64,000 nucleotides of DNA, taken from positions 124,001-188,000 of the forward strand of contig CAVOVJ010000005.1 of NCBI GenBank assembly GCA_963699835.1. The letters are read 5' to 3'. A program made the position numbers and the translations under genes. The notes under the pieces were generated by a model. It saw only the letters and a program-made list of their open reading frames with translations. It was not told the origin of the DNA and made no database searches. Source of the stretch: BM003 sp963699835 (GTDB lineage Bacteria > Pseudomonadota > Gammaproteobacteria > Steroidobacterales > BM003). Shown piece by piece: positions 55,370 to 64,000 of this stretch (positions within the stretch are counted from its first letter, which is position 1; every line of letters starts with the position of its first letter).

Positions 55370-55795
55370 ATGCGCTCGCAGTTTGGCCGTTCTGCGCGGT
55401 CGCCGATCCCGGACGTCCATCCCTTTCGTTATCCAGCGGCGGCGGGCGGACAGTGGAACTTGTGTCAGCAATCCGCCAGCAAGCTTGCACATGTTGCCGA
55501 TAGCGAGCGCATGGATCGACTGAAAACGGGTGTGGACGCGGCGCCTTCTGCTCGTCGATCCCTCGCATCGTCCAGTCCGGAGACTGCGCACGCCCGGTCC
55601 AGCCGGCGCAAATTTCAGGGCGCCCGGGAATACACCTGTTACCTGGGCATCCAGCGCCCGTCGGAGATGGGCGCGCGCCGATCATGGCGTTTCCCGGCCC
55701 GATTCGTCGCTGTGGGCTGCATCGTTTTTGCGTTCGTGGTCGAACTAGTGGCAATTGCGCGTCCCGCCCCGCGTCGGGCCGCAAAACCACCGTAA
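55370..55795 (+). CDS. Uncertain open reading frame with a membrane segment
   Basis: An open frame that could start at ATG 55370 (or further upstream; the frame is open from 55225) and encodes a basic, Ser/Arg/Ala-rich protein ending with one clear hydrophobic helix, FVAVGCIVFAFVVELVAIA, and a basic tail RPAPRRAAKPP. No family recognised. Codon choice looks only moderately coding-like and the minus strand is also open here, so it may be a gene decayed or damaged by an indel, or not a gene at all. Confidence 0.3.
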   Translation: MRSQFGRSARSPIPDVHPFRYPAAAGGQWNLCQQSASKLAHVADSERMDRLKTGVDAAPSARRSLASSSPETAHARSSRRKFQGAREYTCYLGIQRPSEMGARRSWRFPARFVAVGCIVFAFVVELVAIARPAPRRAAKPP

Positions 55796-55823
55796 TGTTG
55801 CAGGAAATTCAGGGAGCGAGACT

Positions 55824-56105
55824 ATGAAGGCCATCTGGAACGGTGCGGTCATAGCTGACAGCGATGCTACCGTCCAGGTCGAGGGTAACCATTACTTTCC
55901 GCAGTCTTCTTTGCAGCGGCAGTTTTTCCGGGCCAGCGCAACGCAAACCGTGTGTTCATGGAAGGGCATCGCCAGCTACTACGATCTCGTCGTCGGCGAC
56001 AGCGTTAACACCGATGCGGCGTGGTTTTATCCCGAACCGAAACGGGCGGCCAGTCAGATTGCGGGACATGTGGCGTTCTGGCGTGGCGTGGAGATCGCAC
56101 GCTGA
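55824..56105 (+). CDS. DUF427 family protein
   Basis: 93 residues, the usual DUF427 size, with the family pattern MKAIWNGAVIADSD, then VEGNHYFPQSSL, CSWKGIASYYDLVVG and AAWFYPEPK. ATG 55824 has AGGGAGCGAG upstream. Small single-domain protein of unknown biochemical function. It converges on the 5-oxoprolinase gene with a two-base gap. Confidence 0.88.
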   Translation: MKAIWNGAVIADSDATVQVEGNHYFPQSSLQRQFFRASATQTVCSWKGIASYYDLVVGDSVNTDAAWFYPEPKRAASQIAGHVAFWRGVEIAR

Positions 56106-56107
56106 CG

Positions 56108-59100
56108 TTACGCGGGGCGCTTGCCGAAACCTCCGCCGCCCGGAGTCTCGATCACGAAACTGTCGCCCGGGTTCATGCTGCAACTCGCGCGAGCGCCGAG
56201 GTCGAGCGTTGTGCCATCCGCGCGCACTATGTAGTTGCTGCCGCAAGTCCCGGGCTCTCCGCCGCGCAGTCCAAAAGGCGCGGTGCGGCGGTTGCCCGAC
56301 AGTATGTTTGCTGTAAGCGGCTGCAGGAAACGTATCCGGCGCACGACGCCATCGCCGCCATGCTGTTTGCCATGGCCGCCGGAACCCTGGCGAATATGAA
56401 AGTCGTCGAGCATTACCGGGTAGCGCAGCTCGAGAATCTCCGGGTCGGTGAGGCGCGAATTTGTCATATGCGTATGAATTGCGCTGGCGCCGTCGAAATC
56501 CGGTCCGGCCCCGGCGCCGCCGCACAGCGTTTCGTAATACTGGTAGTGGTCGTCGCCAAAACTGAAATTGTTCATTGTGCCCTGCGAACCGGCCAGTACC
56601 CCGAGCGCGCCAAATAACGCATCGGTGATGCATTGCGAGGTCTCGACGTTGCCTGCCACGACTGCGGCGGGGTAGAGCGGGTTTAGCAGGCAACCCTCGG
56701 GAACGATGATCTCCAGGGGTTTCAGGCAGCCATCGTTCAGCGGGATCGGTTTTCGGACCAGGCAACGAAATACATACAACACCGCGGCCTTGGAGATCGC
56801 CGCGGGCGCATTGAAGTTGTCGGCGCTTTGCGCCGACGTGCCGGTGAAGTCAATCCAGGCACGACGTCTGTTCCGGTCTACCCGGACGGCCACGGCGATG
56901 CGTTTGCCATTGTCCATCGGGTAAACGAATTCGCCGTCGGGCAACTGCGCCAAGCACATCACGCACGGCCTGTTCCGCATTGTCCTGGACATGCTGCATA
57001 TAGGCATCGACGACATCGGCGCCGAAATGTTCGACCACGCGCCGGAGTTCGGCGACCCCACGGTTGTTCGCTGCGATCTGTGCATGCAGGTCGGCAATAT
57101 TCTGTTGCGGATTGCGTGCGGGAAAAGGGCCCTCGGCGAGTGCGGCAAGCACCGCTCGCTCGCGGAACCTGCCAGCGGCGACGAGCCGGAAATTGTCGAA
57201 TAGCGCACCTTCTTCGCGAATATCGCGGCTGTGCGGCGGCATCGATCCCGGGGTCAGACCGCCGATGTCGGCATGATGTCCGCGTGACGCGACGCAAAAT
57301 CGCAGCGCGCCGGTGATCTCGTCGAACACCGGAGTGATCACCGTGATATCGGGAAGATGGGTGCCGCCGTGAAAAGGATCGTTTTGCATCCAGACGTCGC
57401 CGGCAACGAGTTGGTCGCGATTGGTATGAAGTATCGCCTTCACGCTCTCGCTCATGGACCCGAGATGCACCGGCATGTGGGGGGCGTTGGCGATCAGTTG
57501 CCCGCGTGAATCGAAAACCGCACAGCTGAAATCCAGCCGTTCCTTGATGTTGACTGAATAAGCCGTATTGCGCAGCACCGCGCCCATCTGTTCGGCGATG
57601 TTCATGAACAGGTTGTTGAAGACCTCCAGGCGCACCGGGTCGACTGCGGTCGTGGCCGATTCGCTGCGGGTCGCCGTGGCCACGCGTTCGAGCAGCAGGT
57701 GATCGTGAGCGGTAACCGTCGCACTCCAGCCGGGTTCGACGATCGAGGTCGAGTTGGTCTCGATGATTGCCGCCGGACCGTTGACACAACGGCCCGGTCG
57801 CAGTGCTTCGCGGCGGTAGAACGGGCATTGGCGCCAGCCACCGTCAAACCAGACTCGCTCAACCGTCGCGGGGGCGGCCACATCATCATCGCCGCGAAGC
57901 GGCGCGAGTTGCGCGCCCGTCGCAGGACTCTTGCCGATTGCTTCGATCTCGATGGCGCCGATGACCAACGGCTTGTCCGGGCTCGCAAACCCGAAACGCT
58001 GCAGGTGCGCCGCCACGAAAGATTTTTGCATCTGCGGCATGTCGGCGAACGCAACATCGAGCAGGGTATCGGTTCCCGAGTAACGCAGCTGCAGCCTGCG
58101 CAGTACAGCAATCCGGGCGGGCATGACACCCTGGGCATGTAACTCGGTTCGGCATTGCCGTTCGAGTTCGTCCAGCGCGGCTTCGATCGCCGCCGCGTCA
58201 GCGTCCGCGAGCGGCTGCTCGATGCTGCGTTGGCGGATCGCGCGGAGGTCCGCCAGACCCATGCCGTAGGCGGACAGCACACCGGCCAGCGGATGCAGCA
58301 TGATCGTGCGGATCCCGAGAGCATCGGCTACCTGACAGGCATGTTGCCCGCCTGCCCCGCCAAAGCAGCACAGCAGAAACTCTGCGGCATCGTGGCCGCG
58401 CTGAATGCTGATTTCCTTGATCGCGTTGGCCATGCGCTCGACCGCGATCCGCAGGAACCCGGCGCCAATCGTCTCCACCGGTTGACTGCGGCCGGTGGCC
58501 GCGGCGATCTGGTCACGCAACTCGGCAAAGCGCTGCTGCACGCCGTTGACGTCGAGTGGCTGACTGGCGTCGGGACCGAAGACATGGGGAAAGAAGCGTG
58601 GCTGGATCCGTCCCAGCAGCACGTTGATATCGGTAACCGCGAGCGGTCCCCCGTTGCGGTAGCAGGCCGGGCCGGGGTCGGCGCCAGCAGATTCGGGGCC
58701 GACCTGGAACCTGCCATCTTCGAAACGCAGAATCGAACCGCCCCCGGCCGCAACGGTATGGATCTTCATCATCGGGACGTTGACCCTGACACCCGCGACG
58801 ACCGATTCGCCGCTGCGTTCAAACTTACCGTCGTATAGCGAGACGTCGGTCGAGGTGCCGCCCATATCGAAGCCGATCAGACGCTCGTAGCCGGCATCCG
58901 CGGCGGCGCCCGCCATGCCGACGACGCCGCCGGCCGGTCCTGACAGGATGCTGTCGCGGCCGCGGAAATTCTCCGCGTTGGCCAGGCCGCCGTTGGACTG
59001 CATGAAAAGAAGCCGGGTCGTGCCCAGTTGTTCGCGAAGCTGCTTGACATAATCCAGCAGCAGCGGTGAAAGATAGGCATCGACGACCGTGGTATTCCCG

Positions 59101-59741
59101 CGGCTGACCAATCGTACCAGCGGCGCTACTTCGTGGGATGCGGAAATCTGGCGGAAGCCGACCCTGCGCGCGATGGCTGCGGCCTGCCGCTCGTGTTCCG
59201 GGTAACGGTAGGCATGCATGAAAACGATCGCCACAGACCGCAGCCCGTCACGGTAAGCAGCCTCGAGCATCGGACCAAGCGCTGCCTCGTCCAGCGGTCG
59301 CAACATCGTGCCGGCCGCGTCGACTCTTGCGTCGCACTCGATCACGCGATCGTACAATGAATCGGGCAACACAATATGGGTCGCAAACAGATCCGGCCGG
59401 TTCTGATATCCGATCCTCAGAGCGTCGCGAAAGCCGCGCGTGGTAAGCAGGACAGTCGGTTCGCCCGTTCGTTCGAGCAGGGCGTTGGTGGCCACGGTCG
59501 TGCCCATCCGCACCGACTCGATTTGCTCCAGCGGCAGCGGGGCCCGGGCGTCGAGATCGAGCAACGCGCGGATGCCGGCGATGACCGGATCGTCATAGCG
59601 GCCGGGATCGCGGGACAGCAACTTGTGGGTTGCGAGAGTGCCATCGGGCCGCCGCGCGATGACATCCGTGAATGTACCGCCGCGATCGATCCAGAAGGCC
59701 CAGCGGGGTTCTCGCGTTTCAGCCTCGTCTCGTTGCGTCAT
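56108..59741 (-). CDS. 5-oxoprolinase (ATP-hydrolysing), fused HyuA-HyuB type (one frameshift)
   Basis: About 1,210 residues when corrected. The N-terminal part has the hydantoinase/oxoprolinase ATP site (FWIDRGGTFTDVIARRPDG), the HyuA core (LIGFDMGGTSTDVSLYDG; GPESAGADPGPACYR; LLCCFGGAGGQHACQVADAL) and then the HyuB half (RLEVFNNLFMNIAEQMGAVL; MQNDPFHGGTHLPDITVITP). Near 56948 the frame shifts after VRDVLGA and resumes as QLPDGEFVYPMDNGKRIA, ending NPGDSFVIETPGGGGFGKRP. It opens 5-oxo-L-proline to L-glutamate with ATP, or acts on a similar hydantoin. Single-chain fusion matches eukaryotic-type OPLAH rather than split HyuA/HyuB. Start ATG 59741. Confidence 0.88.
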
Positions 59742-59838
59742 ACCGGTCCGCCCGATAGCGGGTTTGCCGCGAAAGCCAGAGCGGCAGCTATCATAGCAAG
59801 CAGGGGCGGCCGCCGGATTGCAGAAGGGTCAGAATAAG

Positions 59839-61254
59839 ATGAGCAGAGCCGAGGCGATACTCGCGACGCTGATCGGATACAAGATCGTGTTGATCGTGAT
59901 CGGCCTGTGGGCGAGCCGGCGGACCCGCACCCAGACCGACTTTTTCCTCGGTGGGCGCCGCCTCGGACCGGTTGTGGCGGCAATCAGTGCTTCCGCGAGT
60001 TCGTCCTCCGCCTGGACCCTGCTCGGCGTAAGCGGTGCGGCCTATATGTGGGGGTTGTCCGCGGTGTGGCTTTTTCCCGCCACGTTGCTCGGATTTCTCA
60101 TCAACTGGTACTGGGTTGCGCCGCGGCTGCATGCCGAAAGTCATGCACGATCGATACTGACCTTGTCCGAGTTTGTCGCCGGCGACCGCAAGGATCCGTT
60201 GTTCCCGCTGATCATGCGGGCGGCTTCTCTGATGGTCGTGTTCTCATTCGTCTTTTACATCGCGGCCCAGTTCCAGGCCGCGGGCCACGCTTTTTCGACC
60301 AGTTTTGGCCTGGCGCGTGAGACCAGCATTCTGATCGGCGTCGCGGTGATCGTGATTTATACGCTGCTCGGCGGATTCTGGGCGGTGAGTGTCACGGATA
60401 CCGTTCAGGGATTGATGATGGCCGCAACCGCGATCTTGTTGCCGTTGGTGGCGCTGGCCGGTATTGGCGGCTGGGATCAGCTGCTGCCGGGGCTGAAAGC
60501 GGTCGCGGGGGACAGCGGAATGAGTCTCACCGGTCCGTTCGCGGGCGCGCTGGGTCTGGCGTTCGTGCTGGGGACGCTGGGTATCGGGCTCGGATACCCG
60601 GGCCAGCCGCATGTGGTCAACCGCTTTATGGCTGTGCGTGACCAGCAAGCGCTCAAAACCGCGCGCCGGATTGCGATCGGCTGGGCGGTAGTGATTTATG
60701 CCGGGATGCTGGTTACCGGATTGTGCGGGCGCGTCCTTTATTCCGGAATCGCCGACGGCGAGCAGATTTTTTTCGAAGTCGCCAACCGGATGCTGTCACC
60801 GGTGATGTCGGGGGTAATGATCGCCGCGGTGCTATCGGCAGTGATGTCTACCGCGGACAGTCAGTTGCTGGTCGCAGCTTCTTCGGCCTCTTATGACTGG
60901 AATCTGCACCGTGGCAGTAATGACGATGACACCCGCAGGTCGCGCTGGGTCGTGTTGTTCATCAGTGCGATTGCGGTAGTGATCGCCATGTTTGTCGAAC
61001 AGGCAATTTTTGCCCGGGTGCTGTTCGCCTGGCATGCGATGGGGTCTTCTTTCGGGCCCGTGCTGATTGTGCGCCTGGCCGGGCGTCGGCCGCCGGCACG
61101 CGTGGTCCTTGCCGCACTCTGTACCGGGTTTGCTTTGACAGTCGTTCTGCATCTGTTTCCCGACACACCGGGCGATGCCGTGGAAAGGCTGGTGCCTTTC
61201 TTCCTCGCGCTGGCGATCGTATTTTACGGTAGTCTTTCGCCACGCGGGCGCTGA
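59839..61254 (+). CDS. Sodium:solute symporter, PutP-like
   Basis: 471 residues with about thirteen membrane helices and SSF landmarks: DFFLGGRRLGPVVAAISASA, SSSSAWTLLGVSGAAYMWGL, the Na+-site region LGIGLGYPGQPHVVNRFMAV, and MIAAVLSAVMSTADSQLLVA. The order matches PutP sodium/proline symporters; proline is the likely solute but a related amino acid is possible. ATG 59839 is used, since the TTG at 59818 would add seven polar residues with no better ribosome site. Divergent from 5-oxoprolinase, whose product glutamate is metabolically close to proline. Confidence 0.9.
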   Translation: MSRAEAILATLIGYKIVLIVIGLWASRRTRTQTDFFLGGRRLGPVVAAISASASSSSAWTLLGVSGAAYMWGLSAVWLFPATLLGFLINWYWVAPRLHAESHARSILTLSEFVAGDRKDPLFPLIMRAASLMVVFSFVFYIAAQFQAAGHAFSTSFGLARETSILIGVAVIVIYTLLGGFWAVSVTDTVQGLMMAATAILLPLVALAGIGGWDQLLPGLKAVAGDSGMSLTGPFAGALGLAFVLGTLGIGLGYPGQPHVVNRFMAVRDQQALKTARRIAIGWAVVIYAGMLVTGLCGRVLYSGIADGEQIFFEVANRMLSPVMSGVMIAAVLSAVMSTADSQLLVAASSASYDWNLHRGSNDDDTRRSRWVVLFISAIAVVIAMFVEQAIFARVLFAWHAMGSSFGPVLIVRLAGRRPPARVVLAALCTGFALTVVLHLFPDTPGDAVERLVPFFLALAIVFYGSLSPRGR

Positions 61255-61279
61255 CGGAAAGCGCCAGGAGAACCTCGTA

Positions 61280-62761
61280 GTGTCGTTGCGAGCGGTATGG
61301 ATCGTTTTGTTGATAGTTGGCGGCGTGGCCACGATTGCGGCGGGTCTGTTCGTCGCCGATACCGTGCTCGATCTGTGGGACAGGTTACAGGGTGCCCCGG
61401 TATGGGTCCGCGCCGTCACGGGTCTTGCGGCCGGTCTCGTGACGTTGCCTCTGTTGTGGTTCTTGCTGCGCTCGCTGCGGCGTGGCAGGCAGCCGGTAGC
61501 GGTGCCGGAAGAGGTTCCGTCGAGTCGCGAAGAATTACAGGAAGCGATCGACAACGCACAGGCCTCCGGGGTCGACGTCGCCGCGGCGCGCAAGGAACTC
61601 AGCGACTGGAACCGGCGCAGCGAATCCGGACGTATCCAGATCGTTGTCGCCGGTGAGATCAGTAGCGGCAAAAGCTCGCTTATCAAGGCGCTTTTGCCGG
61701 ACGAAGACGTCGTTATCAACGTGCTCGGTGGGTCGACCCAGAGCGTGACGAATTACGAGTGGACGAGTCCGTCCGGCGATCAGTTGATCATTACCGATCT
61801 GCCTGGTTTCGGCGCCATTTCCGGTGTTCCTGACGAGATTGCGATGCAGGAGTGTCTGCGTGCGCATGCGGTGGTCTTTTTGTGTACTGGCGATCTCACC
61901 CGGGCCGAGTACGAGTCGCTGCGACTACTGCGCGAAACCGGCAAGCCCATCGTCGTCGCGTTGAACAAACGTGACCGTTATAGCGACGAGCAGTTGCGCC
62001 CGGTGCTCGCGGCGCTGCGCGCCAAGCTGGATCAGTTGCCCGACGGCGAGAAGATAGGGCTATGCAGTATTGCCAGCGGCGGAACGGAGCAGATCATGCG
62101 GATCGACGCGGCCGGCAACGAGGAGCCGGTAACACGCGACCGCGCTGCGGCTATCGACGAACTCAGGCACGCGCTGTCCCGGACGGTTCTTGCCGATACC
62201 GCCGCGCTGGAGAAGCTTCGCGATGGCAGCCTGCTGGCGTTGATCAACGACGAGCTGAGCCGTGCCCGGTTCGAACACCGCCGCGTGAGCGCCGAGAACA
62301 CGGTGCGCAGCTACACGCGCAAGGCGGTGATCGGGGCGCTGGCGGCAATCAGCCCCGGCACGGACATACTGATACAGGGATATCTCGGCACGGCGATGGT
62401 GCGTGAGTTGTGCGACCTGTACCGGGTCTCCGCCAGCGATCTCGACGTGCAGACCTTTCTCGACCTGAGTCAGGATCGCCTGCGCAAGGCGTTACCGCTT
62501 ATGCTGGCGGTGGCGGGCAACGGGCTCAAGGCGTTTCCCGGCATCGGTACCGTAGCGGGTGGTCTCGTCCATGCGGTGGCATACGGTCTGATTTTCGATG
62601 CGATGGGGCATGGCATCGTTCACACGCTGGAGATCGGCGGCGAACTGGTGCCGCGCGATGCTGCACGGAGATTCCAGGAGGAACTCGGTGAAAATCTGGA
62701 AGCGCGTACGCGACGCCTGGTCACCCTGGCGCTCGAAGCGCGCAAAGATACAAAACGATAA
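61280..62761 (+). CDS. Membrane-associated GTPase with DUF697 domain
   Basis: 493 residues. Two N-terminal membrane helices (AVWIVLLIVGGVATIAAGLF and WVRAVTGLAAGLVTLPLLWF) precede a dynamin/Era-like G domain: G1 VVAGEISSGKSSLIKAL, G3 ITDLPGFGAI, G4 VALNKRDRY. A DUF697-type hydrophobic C-terminal region follows (KAVIGALAAISPGTDILIQG; LMLAVAGNGLKAFPGIGTVA). GTG 61280 has AGGAG nine bases upstream; the open frame from 61175 overlaps the symporter. The gene overlaps its paralogue by 74 bases. Proposed role: GTP-driven membrane process; partner unknown. Confidence 0.87.
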   Translation: MSLRAVWIVLLIVGGVATIAAGLFVADTVLDLWDRLQGAPVWVRAVTGLAAGLVTLPLLWFLLRSLRRGRQPVAVPEEVPSSREELQEAIDNAQASGVDVAAARKELSDWNRRSESGRIQIVVAGEISSGKSSLIKALLPDEDVVINVLGGSTQSVTNYEWTSPSGDQLIITDLPGFGAISGVPDEIAMQECLRAHAVVFLCTGDLTRAEYESLRLLRETGKPIVVALNKRDRYSDEQLRPVLAALRAKLDQLPDGEKIGLCSIASGGTEQIMRIDAAGNEEPVTRDRAAAIDELRHALSRTVLADTAALEKLRDGSLLALINDELSRARFEHRRVSAENTVRSYTRKAVIGALAAISPGTDILIQGYLGTAMVRELCDLYRVSASDLDVQTFLDLSQDRLRKALPLMLAVAGNGLKAFPGIGTVAGGLVHAVAYGLIFDAMGHGIVHTLEIGGELVPRDAARRFQEELGENLEARTRRLVTLALEARKDTKR

Positions 62762-64000
62762 TAACGACGCAGGCGGCGACCGCCACATCGGACTGGCGCG
62801 CGAGAGTCTCGAGGAATTGCTCGCAGATTCGCGCGTGCCGGGAAGTGTCCGCATGGAACTCGCTGCCGAGTACGCCAAGCTCGAATCGATGCTAGACAAG
62901 CTGAGCCAGGGGCATATTCACGTTGCAGTCCTCGGCCGTGTCGGGGTGGGAAAATCGAGTTTGCTCAATGCGCTGCTCGGTACCTCCACGTTTGCGGTCA
63001 GCCCGTTACATGGTGAGACCCGCGAAACCGAAATCGCCGGATGGCGCGAGCTCGGCGACGGAGGGGTTTATTTCATCGATACCCCCGGACTGGATGAGGT
63101 CGATGGCGAAAGCCGGGAAACACTGGCGCGCGATGCGGCTACCCGCGCCGACCTGGTCCTGTTCGTGGTCGATGCCGATCTGACGGCGGGCGAGCTCGAG
63201 GTGCTGCAGTCGGTTGCGAGCCGCCACACTCCCGTATTGCTGGTGTTGAACAAGGCCGATCGCTATACCGATGGCGAACGGGAGGCGTTGCTCGGTTCGA
63301 TTCGGCAGCGGGCGGCACCGCATGTGCGCGAGGAAGACATCGTTCTGGCCGCGGCCGATCCGGCGCCGGAACGGGTTCTGCGAGTTGACGCCGAGGGCAA
63401 TGAGCGTGAGGAGCTGCGTCCGCGCGAGCCGCGGGTCGATGCCGTCCGCGATCGGCTCTGGATGATTCTCGACGCCGAAGGCAAGTCGCTTGCAGCGTTA
63501 AACGCGAGCGTGTTCGCGGGAGATCTCAGCGACGAGATAGCGGCCCGTCTGATCGAAACCCGGCGCACTCTGGGCGAGAAGGTAATCCGAACTTACAGCG
63601 TGGCAAAAGGCGTGGCGGTTGCGCTGAACCCGGTTCCGGTGGCGGACCTGTTTGCGGTCGCGATGATCGATGTCAGTCTCGTGATCCATCTTTCGCGAAT
63701 CTACGGTTTGCCACTCGGGAGGGCCGAGGCGGGTTCGCTGATCGGCACGATCGCAACCCAGATGATTGCGCTGATGGGAACCGTGTGGGCGGTGCACGTC
63801 CTGTCGAGCGCATTGAAGCTGGGGACCGGCGGTCTTTCCGTCGCGGTGACCGCGGGAGCGCAGGGCGCCGTGGCTTACTACAGCACCTATGTTGTGGGTC
63901 GCGTTGCCCAGCAGTACCTCGCCCAGGGCATGGCGTGGGGACCGGACGGACCAAAGGCCGCGGTGCGGAGCATCCTCGACGGAATCGACCGCGAGACGCT
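62688..64000 (+). CDS. Second DUF697 GTPase, paralogue (partial)
   Basis: Runs off the right edge; 437 complete codons are visible with no frame break. It begins with GTG 62688, with AGGAGG six bases upstream, inside the end of the previous gene, and opens MKIWKRVRDAWSPWRSKR with a basic amphipathic lead rather than membrane helices. G domain: G1 VAVLGRVGVGKSSLLNALLG, G3 FIDTPGLDEV, G4 LVLNKADRYTD. A DUF697-like membrane region follows (AKGVAVALNPVPVADLFAVA; LIGTIATQMIALMGTVWAVH). It shares domain order with its neighbour, so the pair may form a heteromeric GTPase. Confidence 0.87.
   Translation, partial: MKIWKRVRDAWSPWRSKRAKIQNDNNDAGGDRHIGLARESLEELLADSRVPGSVRMELAAEYAKLESMLDKLSQGHIHVAVLGRVGVGKSSLLNALLGTSTFAVSPLHGETRETEIAGWRELGDGGVYFIDTPGLDEVDGESRETLARDAATRADLVLFVVDADLTAGELEVLQSVASRHTPVLLVLNKADRYTDGEREALLGSIRQRAAPHVREEDIVLAAADPAPERVLRVDAEGNEREELRPREPRVDAVRDRLWMILDAEGKSLAALNASVFAGDLSDEIAARLIETRRTLGEKVIRTYSVAKGVAVALNPVPVADLFAVAMIDVSLVIHLSRIYGLPLGRAEAGSLIGTIATQMIALMGTVWAVHVLSSALKLGTGGLSVAVTAGAQGAVAYYSTYVVGRVAQQYLAQGMAWGPDGPKAAVRSILDGIDRET

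Noticed and set aside
1..64000. tRNA genes, CRISPR arrays, insertion sequences, integrases or prophage modules
   Set aside because: No tRNA-like T-loop and acceptor pairing, regularly spaced repeats, transposase motifs or phage gene cluster were found; the single sheath-like gene alone does not make a prophage.

Overview
The window is a 64 kb, GC-rich, densely coding stretch of a bacterial chromosome. Gene content points to a heterotrophic, probably marine, gammaproteobacterium: lipA, greB, cnoX/ybbN, a KefC-type antiporter, PutP, a NarX/NarL-like pair and several EamA transporters. The Woeseiaceae/Chromatiales neighbourhood is my inference from general gene style, not from a search. I saw no tRNA, rRNA, insertion sequence, integrase, CRISPR array or replication origin.

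Layout. 1-4.4 kb: a truncated response regulator/PAS/GGDEF gene, a VTT-domain membrane protein, an Old Yellow Enzyme oxidoreductase, a C-factor-type SDR and a YdcH protein. 4.4-9.2 kb: a leftward four-gene operon (ABC ATPase, ABC permease, GldG-like protein, DUF4340 protein). 9.3-16.9 kb: mostly leftward envelope and redox genes (Sel1 protein, Calx-beta/CFI-box surface protein, solute-binding protein, GST, membrane redoxin, CnoX, NUDIX, Kv-type channel). 17-24.4 kb: L,D-transpeptidase, KefC-like antiporter, NYN/OST-HTH protein, then an uncharacterised cassette of two unknown proteins, an alpha/beta hydrolase and a small membrane protein. 24.5-27.2 kb: convergent glgC and glgA. 27.3-34.5 kb: DUF2905, OsmC, an SDR, a tightly overlapping leftward glycerol-phosphate operon (GDPD, GlpD, FGGY kinase), and a rightward HAD phosphatase and exonuclease/GIY-YIG fusion. 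34.5-43.5 kb: OmpA-like protein, EamA transporter, acyltransferase, lipA, greB, a possible 50-residue Cys-rich ORF, an M16 peptidase, anti-sigma factor and ECF sigma factor. 43.8-53.5 kb: methyltransferase, EamA transporter, M1 aminopeptidase lipoprotein, HhH protein, a NarL/NarX-type two-component pair, a D-cysteine desulfhydrase-like enzyme and a third EamA transporter. 53.6-64 kb: an isolated contractile-tail-sheath-like protein, DUF427, 5-oxoprolinase, a PutP-type symporter and two overlapping membrane GTPases, the last cut by the window end.

A dominant property of this sequence is that twelve otherwise well-conserved genes are interrupted by about twenty apparent frameshifts (DUF4340, Sel1, DUF2238, L,D-transpeptidase, unknown at 22.4 kb, glgC, FGGY kinase, OmpA, M1 peptidase, histidine kinase, EamA at 53 kb, 5-oxoprolinase). 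In each case the protein continues at full length in another frame with no other decay. This looks like uncorrected indel errors in a draft or metagenomic assembly rather than pseudogenes. I give these genes as single CDS spans and state where the frame changes.

The most unusual contents are the lone tail-sheath-like protein, the uncharacterised cassette at 21.7-24.3 kb, the Calx-beta protein with a CFI-box C-terminus, the overlapping GTPase pair, and the possible Cys-rich micro-ORF in front of the M16 peptidase.
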